Below are positions 25,138-32,204 of a DNA stretch of 64,000 nt, piece by piece. Position numbers and translations under genes: made by a program. This DNA is from Hyphomicrobiales bacterium (GTDB lineage Bacteria; Pseudomonadota; Alphaproteobacteria; Rhizobiales; Rhizobiaceae), in assembly GCA_900467685.1 (NCBI GenBank), contig UBQX01000007.1, positions 1 to 64,000 on the forward strand, in the 5' to 3' direction. Position 1 is the stretch's first letter; each line of letters starts with the position of its first letter. The notes beneath the pieces were generated by a model. It was not told where the DNA came from and made no database searches. It saw only the letters and a list, made by a program, of their open reading frames with translations.

Positions 25138-25581
25138 ATGGATGCACCTCACATGAGCGTAGAGAGGCCAGACGATCTGGAAAGTCGGACATTTACCGTC
25201 CAACTCGAGCGTCCCGACGGCAACTGGACCTTCCAAGCCCCTTCGGACGAATATCTTCTCTACGCGATGATTGATGCCGGCATCGAAACCCCCTTCATCT
25301 GCGAACAGGGGTGGTGCCTTGCCTGCGCAGCCAGGCTGGTTTCCGGCAAGGTTGACGACAGCGCCGCCCTCACCCGCTATCCGGAGGATGGGCAGGCAGG
25401 TTTCCTGCTGCTCTGCTCCGCCCGCCCGTTAACAGATATGGTCCTCCGCCAGGATATCCATGAGACCCGCCGCGAAATGACCCAGCATCGCATCGGCCTC
25501 AACCAGCTCGCCCGCGCCTACCCGCCGGGAAAGCGCGCCGGGTTCCGGCGGGGCAGGCGCATGGGTGCCTCGACTGGATAA
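25138..25581 (+). CDS. Chloroplast-type 2Fe-2S ferredoxin
   Basis: 147-aa ferredoxin with Cys55-x4-Cys60-x2-Cys63 (ICEQGWCLACAARL) and the fourth Cys93 (GFLLLCSARP). A basic C-terminal tail (KRAGFRRGRRMG) follows the fold. The listed start is ATG 25138; a second in-frame ATG at 25153 is equally usable. In aromatic catabolic operons similar ferredoxins (XylT/DmpQ type) reactivate oxidised catechol dioxygenase iron, but no such dioxygenase is in this window. An accessory electron carrier for the hydroxylase is the other option. Last gene of operon B. Confidence 0.9.
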   Translation: MDAPHMSVERPDDLESRTFTVQLERPDGNWTFQAPSDEYLLYAMIDAGIETPFICEQGWCLACAARLVSGKVDDSAALTRYPEDGQAGFLLLCSARPLTDMVLRQDIHETRREMTQHRIGLNQLARAYPPGKRAGFRRGRRMGASTG

Positions 25582-25622
25582 TCGTCTCTTGCTCCCAGCG
25601 CACAAGTCGCAGGCAAGTCGGC

Positions 25623-26483
25623 TTACATCATCGGCTTGCCGCCCGTGGCGGCCACGGTAGCTCCGGAGACATAGCTTGCCTCGTCGCTTGCCAGCATCAC
25701 GTAGATCGGGGCGATCTCGCGGGGCTGGGCCGGCCGGCCGAGAGGGGTATTTTCGCCGAAGTACGCGACTGTCTCTTCCGGCATCGTCGACGGGATCAGG
25801 GGCGTCCACACCGGACCGGGAGCCACGCAATTGACCCGGATGTTCTTCTTGCCGAGAAGCTGCGCCAAACCGTTGGTGAAATTTTGCACAGCGCCCTTTG
25901 TCGTCGCATAAGCTAACAGAGTGGGCCTGGGATTGTCTGAGTTGATCGAGGCGGTGTTAATGATCGCCCCGCCCTCCCCCAGATGCGGAAGAACTGCCTT
26001 CGACAGATAAAACATCGAGGAGATGTTGGTCGCGAGCGTCAGGTCCCATTCGGCGTCGGAAATGTCTTCCAGCGCTTCGAATGTCATCTGGTGCGCAGCA
26101 TTGTTGACGAGAATATCCAGCCCTCCGAAAGACTTGACGACCCGGTCAATCAGCGCGCGGCAATTGTCGGCCTTCGAAACATCGATGCGGATCGCCTCGC
26201 ACTTTCGACCCTCCGCTTCGACCAGCTTCCGCGTACTTTGGGCATCATCATCTTCGCTGAGATAGCAGATCGCCACATCCGCACCCTCGCGGGCAAAGGC
26301 GATAGCGACGGCCCGTCCTATGCCGGAATCACCGCCGGTGATCAGCGCGCGCTTGCCCTGCAGGCGACCGGAGCCGACATAGCTCTCTTCTCCGTGATCG
26401 GGCCGCGGGTTCATGTCCGTGGTCTTTCCCGGAACGGACTGCTGCTGCTTGGGAAATGGCGGGCGGGGGAAGTGCTCGTTCAT
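25623..26483 (-). CDS. Stress-type short-chain dehydrogenase (GSP39/YhdF-like)
   Basis: 286-aa SDR with the N-terminal extension typical of the general-stress-protein-39 family (QQQSVPGKTTDMNPRPDHGE). The cofactor motif is TGGDSGIGRAVA, then NNAAHQ, Ser in INTASINSD and Tyr-x3-Lys in AYATTKGA, and the end GATVAATGGKPMM. The start MNEHFPRPP at 26483 is chosen because an EcfG-type promoter lies at 26514-26538; the longer frame to 26564 would begin upstream of it. Substrate unknown. First gene of the stress island after the catabolic operons. Confidence 0.93.
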   Translation of the reverse strand: MNEHFPRPPFPKQQQSVPGKTTDMNPRPDHGEESYVGSGRLQGKRALITGGDSGIGRAVAIAFAREGADVAICYLSEDDDAQSTRKLVEAEGRKCEAIRIDVSKADNCRALIDRVVKSFGGLDILVNNAAHQMTFEALEDISDAEWDLTLATNISSMFYLSKAVLPHLGEGGAIINTASINSDNPRPTLLAYATTKGAVQNFTNGLAQLLGKKNIRVNCVAPGPVWTPLIPSTMPEETVAYFGENTPLGRPAQPREIAPIYVMLASDEASYVSGATVAATGGKPMM

Positions 26484-26513
26484 CAGATTTCTCCTTTCGC
26501 GATGTCGGTTCAG

Positions 26514-26538
26514 AACCGCCACTCTGGAGAATTGTTCC
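26514..26538 (-). promoter_or_regulatory. EcfG-type promoter (GGAAC-N17-GTT) before the stress SDR
   Basis: On the minus strand GGAAC is followed after 17 nt by GTT, with the -10 end 31 bases before the start codon at 26483. It fits the alphaproteobacterial general-stress consensus. Confidence 0.7.
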
Positions 26539-26617
26539 GCCAGACAGAGGCACACCAGACGCAATTCGGCCCGCGCTGGGCACGAGCCGAATGATGAATG
26601 GGGACTTATCGAAGGCC

Positions 26618-26947
26618 TTACATGGGCAACGCATAACCCGTTGTCGTCTCGGGCTTCTTGCGCAGAACAGAAGGCGGCAACTTCGCTGCCTTGCTGTGTG
26701 CAAAGACGAGATTACCGGCTTCAAGCGCCGCCGCCATGAAGGCCTCGCGTGCCTTCTCCGATCTGCCGAGTTCGTGGCAGGCGAGCTTGCATTCCTGAAT
26801 GGCCGCCTGATGATGCTTGCCGCCGGACGATGGCCAGTCTTCATGCAAGAGCGCCAGCGCCTGCATGGGTCCCTCGACCACGATCACGTCGTCTGCGAAA
26901 AGACCGACGCGGATGGGTGCAATCCATTTGATATCGAATGTGAGCAT
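26618..26947 (-). CDS. DUF982 domain protein
   Basis: 109-aa protein of the DUF982 family, common in Rhizobiales and of unknown function. The domain is seen in IRVGLFADDVIVVEGPMQAL, LLHEDWPSSGGKHHQAAI and KAREAFMAAALEAGNLVFA. The C-terminal tail is short and basic. The start MLTFDIKW at 26947 lies 23 bases after an EcfG-type promoter; the upstream open frame to 27058 would begin before that promoter and is rejected. Confidence 0.85.
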   Translation of the reverse strand: MLTFDIKWIAPIRVGLFADDVIVVEGPMQALALLHEDWPSSGGKHHQAAIQECKLACHELGRSEKAREAFMAAALEAGNLVFAHSKAAKLPPSVLRKKPETTTGYALPM

Positions 26948-26969
26948 GTGCGCTACCTCCAGCCCACAG

Positions 26970-26994
26970 AACTCTGGCTGCGGACAAAGGTTCC
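26970..26994 (-). promoter_or_regulatory. EcfG-type promoter before DUF982 gene
   Basis: Minus-strand GGAAC-N17-GTT located 23 bases upstream of the DUF982 start codon. Confidence 0.7.
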
Positions 26995-27023
26995 TCATCT
27001 TCATGAACTTTGACGGCAACCGA

Positions 27024-27350
27024 TCATCGGTCACGCGCGACGAGAGGAAGTATGACATTCCGGTTGAACGACCCGCTCAGGATCGCCCGGGGGCCTTCGC
27101 TCGGATATCGGCCACTGATGTCCTCTATCACCGTATAGAGTTTTTCGTTGCGAAAGGCGGAAGCATTTTCAGTCGAGACCCATTCAGCGGGCTTTGCATC
27201 GTTCTCCGGAAAATCTTCCTCGGCAGCCGTGGCGACGATGCGCGCATCGCCGCTGGTCTTTGCCCGCACGACCACCTCGCCCTGGCAGGGCGACAGCGAC
27301 CAGTTCGGGTCGTCCGGTCCGGCAACGGGAATAAGCCTGTAGATATGCAT
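27024..27350 (-). CDS. Hypothetical stress-regulon protein, 108 aa
   Basis: Small soluble protein beginning MHIYRLIPVAGPDDPNW, with a mixed alpha/beta pattern (GEVVVRAKTSGDARIVATAA) and a C-terminal GSFNRNVILPL. I do not recognise a named domain. The motif of an N-terminal strand, then 'evVvRA.s..dARivA..AE.DF', occurs in many short rhizobial hypothetical proteins, from memory. The start at 27350 is 38 bases downstream of an EcfG-type promoter. Probably a general-stress-response gene. Confidence 0.75.
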   Translation of the reverse strand: MHIYRLIPVAGPDDPNWSLSPCQGEVVVRAKTSGDARIVATAAEEDFPENDAKPAEWVSTENASAFRNEKLYTVIEDISGRYPSEGPRAILSGSFNRNVILPLVARDR

Positions 27351-27387
27351 GATCGTCCTCCTGCTGGATTGGGTAAGCCGGTGGCAG

Positions 27388-27413
27388 AACACCGAGATGC
27401 GCGGTGTTGTTCC
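27388..27413 (-). promoter_or_regulatory. EcfG-type promoter (18-nt spacer) before the 108-aa protein
   Basis: Minus-strand GGAAC-N18-GTT, 38 bases before the start at 27350. The spacer is one longer than at most other sites here, still within the known range. Confidence 0.55.
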
Positions 27414-27435
27414 GCTCGGTCTGACCTCATCCGAT

Positions 27436-27460
27436 GGAACTCAATCCGGTAATTTGCGTT
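27436..27460 (+). promoter_or_regulatory. EcfG-type promoter (GGAAC-N16-CGTT)
   Basis: A full consensus match on the plus strand, 62 bases before the gene at 27522 and back-to-back with the minus-strand site at 27388-27413. Confidence 0.75.
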
Positions 27461-27521
27461 CAGCATTCGGAGCGCGAGCGCGAAAAGCCTGCGCTGAAAC
27501 CTGACAAAGGAGGAAGGTGCC

Positions 27522-27884
27522 ATGAACATGAAGATCGCCACGACACGAGTAGCGGATCCCGGAGACAACTGGCACGGCCCGATCGTTGAATTGACCACCG
27601 ACAATCACATGACGCTCACGGTCAACCTGCCGCTTTCGGCAGCGGAAGAGGGAAGCGACCCCATCGAGCGTGCACTTGGCGCTCTGTCTTCGCTTGCATC
27701 TGCCGCAGAAGACGAACGCACGCATCGCAGCCGCGATGGCAAATCGAGCGCCCGCTCCGCACAGGATCGTGGAGAGCTTGAAGATCAGCTCAACAAGGGC
27801 CTCGAGGATTCCTTCCCGGCCAGCGACCCGGTTGCAACGGTTGTGACATCGACCCTTCCCAAGCGCGCGAAGGCGGATGGCTGA
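27522..27884 (+). CDS. Hypothetical protein, 120 aa, stress regulon
   Basis: Soluble protein with an N-terminal beta-rich part (NWHGPIVELTTDNHMTLTVN) and a charged C-terminal half ending in LEDQLNKGLEDSFPASDPVA, a short motif that recurs in many small alphaproteobacterial stress proteins. The start is preceded by AAAGGAGGAAGG. Promoter of EcfG type upstream and an efficient hairpin terminator downstream make it a single-gene transcript. No function can be assigned. Confidence 0.82.
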   Translation: MNMKIATTRVADPGDNWHGPIVELTTDNHMTLTVNLPLSAAEEGSDPIERALGALSSLASAAEDERTHRSRDGKSSARSAQDRGELEDQLNKGLEDSFPASDPVATVVTSTLPKRAKADG

Positions 27885-27915
27885 TTGGCATCCTGGATGA
27901 TAGGGGTAAAACATG

Positions 27916-27943
27916 AAACCCGGCGGAGTTATCCGCCGGGTTT
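27916..27943. terminator. Bidirectional terminator between convergent genes
   Basis: A perfect 12-bp stem AAACCCGGCGGA / TCCGCCGGGTTT with GTTA loop. A-rich and T-rich flanks make it usable from both sides, for the gene ending at 27884 and the one ending at 27979. Confidence 0.9.
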
Positions 27944-27978
27944 CGTTTACTAGAGCTACTTGCGAACTGTCGCCGCGA

Positions 27979-28479
27979 TCAGGCGGCCTTCTTCTGCGCC
28001 GCCTGATTGACCGCCGTCTCGGCGATCTTGGTCAGGGTCTCGTCGGTCTTCGACTCTTCGGCAAGCGTCTGCTCGAGCAGCTTGACGACATCCTTCAGGC
28101 CGAGTTCACGAGCCCATGTGGCCAGCGTCCCGTAACGGCTGATCTCGTAATGCTCGACGGCCTGGGCGGCGGCCAGCAGCCCGGCATCGAGCGCCGGAGT
28201 GCCCTTGAAGTCTTCCATGATCTCTTCCGCTTCCTCGACGATCCCGTCGATGGCAGGGCAGGTCTTGGCGCGGGCATTCTTTCCGATGATCTCGAAGACC
28301 TGCTGCAGGCGTTCAACCTGCCCTTCGGTCTCGTCGCGGTGCTTCTGGAAGGCGTTCTTCAGCTTTTCGCTCTGTGCGGCACGCGCCATTTTCGGCAGCG
28401 ATTTCAGAATCTTGCGCTCCGCATAATAGATGTCGCGCAGCGTTTCGTAAAAGAGGTCGTTGAGGGTCTTCTCGGCCAT
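27979..28479 (-). CDS. DUF892 ferritin-like protein (YciE/YciF family)
   Basis: 166-aa four-helix protein of the YciE/YciF (DUF892) family. The family opening is LNDLFYETLRDIYYAERKIL; the potential diiron ligands lie in the helices containing RDIYYAER, HRDETEGQVERL, AAAQAVEHYEISRYGTL and LLEQTLAEESKTDE. A Lys/Ala-rich tail (AAQKKAA) is usual. Members are stress-induced in enterobacteria and rhizobia; the molecular role is not settled. It sits 40 bases after an EcfG-type promoter. Confidence 0.94.
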   Translation of the reverse strand: MAEKTLNDLFYETLRDIYYAERKILKSLPKMARAAQSEKLKNAFQKHRDETEGQVERLQQVFEIIGKNARAKTCPAIDGIVEEAEEIMEDFKGTPALDAGLLAAAQAVEHYEISRYGTLATWARELGLKDVVKLLEQTLAEESKTDETLTKIAETAVNQAAQKKAA

Positions 28480-28518
28480 TGCAAACTCTCCTTGGGGTCA
28501 TGTTTCGTACGACAGTCG

Positions 28519-28543
28519 AACCTGCAGGCTGTGCAATTGTTCC
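28519..28543 (-). promoter_or_regulatory. EcfG-type promoter before DUF892 gene
   Basis: Minus-strand GGAAC-N17-GTT, 40 bases before the start at 28479. Confidence 0.72.
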
Positions 28544-28579
28544 AGCTTTGCCCCCCTTGATCTCCCCTCCGGCACTGCC

Positions 28580-28604
28580 GGAACCTTGCCTTATCTGAAG
28601 AGTT
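28580..28604 (+). promoter_or_regulatory. EcfG-type promoter before the 87-aa protein
   Basis: Plus-strand GGAAC-N17-GTT, 79 bases upstream of 28683; divergent from the DUF892 promoter 37 bases away. Confidence 0.68.
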
Positions 28605-28682
28605 TGAGCCGAAGAACGAACGTACCCGCAGGGCTTGTCGAAGAGCGGGCCAGCCCGGCATTTCAAGAGCAGGAGGACCAGG

Positions 28683-28946
28683 ATGGCAAAGGCACAGACG
28701 ACGACCGATCACGACAAGATCAAAACCTGGATCGAGGCCCGAAAGGGCCGACCTTCGAAAGTTGCGGGAAAAGGCAAAAGCGGCATTCTGCGCATCGACT
28801 TCCGCGAGAAGGACGAGGACCTGGCGGAAATCGACTGGGAGGACTTCTTCCGGATTTTCGAGGAATCCAACCTGGCGTTTCTGTACCAGGAGGAAACCGC
28901 CAGCGGCGAAAAGAGCCGCTTCAACAAATTCATTGAACGCAGCTAG
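28683..28946 (+). CDS. Conserved hypothetical protein, 87 aa
   Basis: Small acidic protein beginning AQTTTDHDKIKTWIEARKG, with SGILRIDFREKDEDLAEIDW and FFRIFEESNLAFLYQEET. Proteins of this exact design are widespread in rhizobia and xanthomonads and are sometimes mislabelled as glucan-branching enzyme. No catalytic function is evident. The start at 28683 follows AGCAGGAGGACCAGG, better than the in-frame codon at 28635. It is under an EcfG-type promoter and may be co-transcribed with the gene at 29013. Confidence 0.85.
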   Translation: MAKAQTTTDHDKIKTWIEARKGRPSKVAGKGKSGILRIDFREKDEDLAEIDWEDFFRIFEESNLAFLYQEETASGEKSRFNKFIERS

Positions 28947-29012
28947 TCGCCCCTCTTCGCAAACGGATGCGCGCATCTGCGGTTACCAAGAGCCAGACTA
29001 TAGGAGGCGCCC

Positions 29013-29219
29013 ATGCGCGACCAATCCCCGAAATCGACACAGGCAGAACAGGTCGAACGCGATGCGAGGGGGCAGTTTGCACCCAAGCAGGCGGGCGGCA
29101 AGAACAATGGTGTCGCTGACGCCAAGCCGCGGGTCATCAATCGCTCAGAGGATGCGACGATTCACAACCGGCCGCCGGAGCGCAAGTCCGACCAACAGGA
29201 CAACGAGGACAACGACTGA
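29013..29219 (+). CDS. Small hydrophilic hypothetical protein, 68 aa
   Basis: Highly charged, probably disordered protein (MRDQSPKSTQAEQVERDARG ... RKSDQQDNEDND) without hydrophobic core. A good ribosome site (TAGGAGGCG) precedes the ATG. It follows the 87-aa gene by 66 bases with no own EcfG-type promoter, so it may share that transcript. Such hydrophilin-like proteins are common in desiccation and osmotic stress regulons. Confidence 0.7.
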   Translation: MRDQSPKSTQAEQVERDARGQFAPKQAGGKNNGVADAKPRVINRSEDATIHNRPPERKSDQQDNEDND

Positions 29220-29245
29220 TTGGCAGATGCGGCTCCTGCTTTTGA

Positions 29246-29270
29246 GGAACATTCGGCCAGGCGCAACGTT
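29246..29270 (+). promoter_or_regulatory. EcfG-type promoter (GGAAC-N16-CGTT) before BON protein
   Basis: Full consensus, 37 bases before the start at 29307. Confidence 0.75.
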
Positions 29271-29306
29271 CGACTGCTGAGGACAATCAAGACAAAGGAG
29301 ATCGAC

Positions 29307-29948
29307 ATGAACGACCGCGACCACGAATACGGCCGCCGCCGTGGACCGATTGTTGCAGGTCATCCGGAACGCGAACCCCGCTATGGCGGCGATCGCGAAA
29401 CCTATGACGGCAGCTCCTACGACAATGATGTGCCGCGCTATGGCAGCCAATATGGCGCAGGCGATCGTTTCGACCAAGGCTATGGCGACGGTGGGCCAAC
29501 GGGGAGCGGGTATGCGCGCTATGCGGCCAGCGGGTTCTACCCCGCCGACCATCCCCTGCAGCGCGGAGGTTACGCCCGCACCGCCTACCCCTATCAACGT
29601 TCGTTCCGGGGCAGCGAGGAGCTGGGCGGCCAAGGCTACCATGGCGATCGCCGCAATGACGGCGAGCATCGCGGAAAAGGTCCGCGGGGCTATCAGCGGG
29701 CCGACGAGCGCATTCAGGAAGATGTCAATGATCGGTTGAGCGACGACCCCTATCTGGACGCATCCGAAATCGAAGTCTCGGTGAACTCCAGCGAAGTGAC
29801 GCTGACCGGCGAAGTGGCAAGCCGTGCCGACAAGCGCCGCGCGGAAGACTGCGTGGAAGGGGTTTCGGGCGTGACCAATGTGCAGAACAATCTGCGCGTC
29901 CGGCAACGCCCTGACGGCGACCGCACCGCTACGCTGACCCAGGCCTGA
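29307..29948 (+). CDS. BON domain protein (first paralogue)
   Basis: 213-aa protein. The N-terminal 120 residues are rich in Gly, Tyr, Arg and Asp (YGGDRETYDGSSYDNDVPRY) and probably disordered. The C-terminal BON domain begins about residue 130 (RADERIQEDVNDRLSDDPYL, VSVNSSEVTLTGEVASRADK, GVSGVTNVQNNLRV). BON domains bind phospholipid or envelope surfaces. There is no signal peptide, so a cytoplasmic or unusual location is likely. The start at 29307 after AAAGGAGATC is preferred to the frame opening at 29220. It is closely related to the protein at 52946. Confidence 0.9.
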   Translation: MNDRDHEYGRRRGPIVAGHPEREPRYGGDRETYDGSSYDNDVPRYGSQYGAGDRFDQGYGDGGPTGSGYARYAASGFYPADHPLQRGGYARTAYPYQRSFRGSEELGGQGYHGDRRNDGEHRGKGPRGYQRADERIQEDVNDRLSDDPYLDASEIEVSVNSSEVTLTGEVASRADKRRAEDCVEGVSGVTNVQNNLRVRQRPDGDRTATLTQA

Positions 29949-29978
29949 AAACGTCCCCTCCCCCCCGAGTAGGACAAG

Positions 29979-30004
29979 GTCGCCGCAGCCGAGGTTGCGG
30001 CGAC
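29979..30004 (+). terminator. Hairpin after the BON gene
   Basis: 9-bp GC stem (29979-29987 with 29996-30004). No clear U-tract, so termination may be partial and topoisomerase could be partly read from the upstream EcfG-type promoter. Confidence 0.5.
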
Positions 30005-30042
30005 AGCGACCTTCCTCCCTCATCACAGCACGAATAGCCTCA

Positions 30043-31068
30043 ATGGATGACACTTTCGATCCCGAGCTTCTGCGTCAGGCCGGCCTTATCTATGTCAGCG
30101 ACCGGGACCCCGGGATCACGCGGCGCAAGCGCGGACGCGGCTTCAGCTATCACCTGCCGGGCGGCAATCCTCTGACAAACGCGTCTGACAAGGAGCGGGT
30201 GAGCCGCCTCGCCATCCCGCCGGCCTACCGAAGCGTCTGGATATGCGCGCTTGAGCACGGGCATCTGCAAGCGACGGGCTATGACGATCGCGGCCGCAAG
30301 CAGTATCGCTATCACGAACGCTGGCAGGCGCTCCGCGGCGAGCACAAGTTCGAACAGATCATTCCCTTCGGCCATGCTCTGCCGGCGCTCCGCCGGCGCG
30401 TGCTGGCCGACGCCCAGAAGCTTGATGAGCCCGAACGGGCGACGCTGGCGGCGCTTGTGCTGCTGCTGGACGCTGCACATCTTCGCGTCGGCAATCGGCA
30501 GTATGTTGCCGAGAACGGCACCTATGGTGCCACGACCCTCCTGAAGCGCCATATCCGGTTCGGCGAAGGGCTGGAACTGCAGTTCCTGGCCAAGGGTGGC
30601 AAGAAGGTGCGTCGCCACCTGCGCGCGCCACGCCTGCAGCGTATTCTCGAAAGCATTGCGGACCTTCCCGGTCGCGAACTTTTCGTCTGGCAGGACGAGG
30701 CAGGGGCTGTCCACCCGATCGATTCCAGCCAGCTCAACCGCTATATCGGCGAGATCAGCAGCGCGCCCGCCTCCGCCAAGACCTTCCGCACCTGGGGCGG
30801 CACGCTCGCCGCCTTTTCGGCGGCGCTTTCGTGTGTGCAAAAGGATGAGAAGCCGACAATCAAGCTGATGGCCGAAGCGGCGGCGGATGAACTCTCGAAT
30901 ACTCCCGCCATCAGCCGCAAAAGCTACATTCATCCTCGCGTTCTCGAGATCGCTGCCGATCCGTCCTTGGGCGAGACGCTGAAGCGTCAGGCCAGCGAAC
31001 CGCTTCCCCGCAAGGACGGCCTGAGAGCCGACGAGCAAAGGCTTCTCGCCTTTCTGGAGAGCCACTGA
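30043..31068 (+). CDS. DNA topoisomerase IB (eukaryote-like, poxvirus type)
   Basis: 341-aa type IB topoisomerase that relaxes supercoils through a 3'-phosphotyrosine. Catalytic features are YRYHERWQALRGEHKF, the Arg in LLLDAAHLRVGNRQYV, the Lys-containing LAKGGKKVRRHLR, FRTWGGTLAAF and the active-site Tyr in AISRKSYIHP. Bacterial members are of unclear need and common in rhizobia and pseudomonads. The start MDDTFDPELL at 30043 is the first with homology. It precedes the end-joining genes, which hints at a DNA-damage role. Confidence 0.94.
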   Translation: MDDTFDPELLRQAGLIYVSDRDPGITRRKRGRGFSYHLPGGNPLTNASDKERVSRLAIPPAYRSVWICALEHGHLQATGYDDRGRKQYRYHERWQALRGEHKFEQIIPFGHALPALRRRVLADAQKLDEPERATLAALVLLLDAAHLRVGNRQYVAENGTYGATTLLKRHIRFGEGLELQFLAKGGKKVRRHLRAPRLQRILESIADLPGRELFVWQDEAGAVHPIDSSQLNRYIGEISSAPASAKTFRTWGGTLAAFSAALSCVQKDEKPTIKLMAEAAADELSNTPAISRKSYIHPRVLEIAADPSLGETLKRQASEPLPRKDGLRADEQRLLAFLESH

Positions 31069-31111
31069 CACCGCGCTGGAACAAATCGCCCCTGAAGGCG
31101 ATTTGGTTTCC

Positions 31112-31375
31112 ATGACGATAGAACCGATCCGATCCAAAAAACCTTCTGGAGCCGATCCCCGCGACCGGCTGATCCTGGCGCTTTATGCGGAGCTAAAGGC
31201 CGAACGCGCGACGAGGGAGGCTCTGGAAGAGGCAATTCGGAACGGCGTCATCTCGGCCGAGGTTCTTTCGGCCATTGTTTCCGATCCAGTACCTGTCGTG
31301 ACAAGCGACGACATTGCGCAGATCGAGACAGCCCTGGCATCGGACGCAGACATTTCAAGGAGGCGCGTACCGTGA
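31112..31375 (+). CDS. Small protein upstream of ku, 87 aa
   Basis: Short helical protein (DRLILALYAELKAERATREA, LEEAIRNGVISAEVLSAIVS) overlapping the start of ku by 4 bases, so it is the first gene of the ku-ligD operon. I do not recognise a domain. The ATG at 31112 is used; a TTG at 31103 is the only earlier option. A role in end joining is only suggested by position. Confidence 0.65.
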   Translation: MTIEPIRSKKPSGADPRDRLILALYAELKAERATREALEEAIRNGVISAEVLSAIVSDPVPVVTSDDIAQIETALASDADISRRRVP

Positions 31376-32202
31376 CGCCGAGGGCTCTCTGGAAAGGTCA
31401 CCTGAAGGGTCCCGGGATCGAATGCGGCGTGGGTCTTTATTCGGCCCTCAGCTCCGCGGAAAAGGTCTCGTTTCATATCGTCAACCGCAAGACGGGCAAC
31501 CGCGTGGAACGCCGCTTCGTCGACAGTGAAACCGAGGCGGCCGTAGAACGCGACGATCAGGTCCGGGGATTCCAGCTTGATGATGGAAATTATGTCCTTG
31601 TCGAACCGGAGGTCCTGACCAGCCTTGTGCCGGAGAGCGACAAGACCATCGCGATCAAGCATTTCCTGTCTTGCGACGATGTCGACAAGCTTTATTTCGA
31701 CAAGCCCTATTATCTTGCGCCGGCAGACGACGCTGACGAGGAGGCTTTCCGCACGTTCGGCGAAACGCTGGAACGCACCTCAACGGTTGCCTTTGCGGAA
31801 GCCGTGCTGTTTCGGCGAAACCGGGCGCTGATCGTGCGCGTGCACGAAGGGGTCATGCTCGCCTCGACACTGAACTATGACTACGAGGTGCGTTCTGCCC
31901 GCAACGCCTTTCACGGTCTCTCCGAGCCAGACTATGACGAGGAACTGCTGGATCTGGCGGGGCATCTCATCAAATCCAAGATGAGCCGCTTCGATCCGGC
32001 GGATTACCGCGACCGCTACAACGCAGCGCTGATGGAGCTGGTGCGCGCCAAGATGGAGGGCCGCAAGTTGCCCAAGGCGAAACCGGAGCCGGAGCGCAAG
32101 GTTGTCGATCTTCGTGAAGCCCTGCGCCTCAGCGCCAAGCAAAGTGACGCGCGGGGCAAGAAGGGCCAAAGCCCGCGCGCCAAGACCAGAAAGGCCGGTT
32201 GA
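31372..32202 (+). CDS. ku: Ku protein (non-homologous end joining)
   Basis: 276-aa bacterial Ku, a ring-forming dimer that binds double-strand DNA ends and recruits LigD. The core includes RALWKGHLK, VSFHIVNRKTGNRVERRFVD, YFDKPYYLAPADDADEEAF and the C-terminal AGHLIKSKMSRFDPADYRDR, then a basic tail (KARGKKGQSPRAKTRKAG-like). GTG start after AAGGAGGCGTACC. It is followed directly by ligD, the usual partner. A second Ku is at 34698. Confidence 0.95.
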   Translation: MTPRALWKGHLKGPGIECGVGLYSALSSAEKVSFHIVNRKTGNRVERRFVDSETEAAVERDDQVRGFQLDDGNYVLVEPEVLTSLVPESDKTIAIKHFLSCDDVDKLYFDKPYYLAPADDADEEAFRTFGETLERTSTVAFAEAVLFRRNRALIVRVHEGVMLASTLNYDYEVRSARNAFHGLSEPDYDEELLDLAGHLIKSKMSRFDPADYRDRYNAALMELVRAKMEGRKLPKAKPEPERKVVDLREALRLSAKQSDARGKKGQSPRAKTRKAG

Positions 32203-32204
32203 TC

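Noticed and set aside
31078-31103. EcfG-type promoter before the ku-ligD operon
   Set aside because: GGAAC is present but the gap to GTT is 23; only TT at 19 nt fits, so it was not listed as a promoter.
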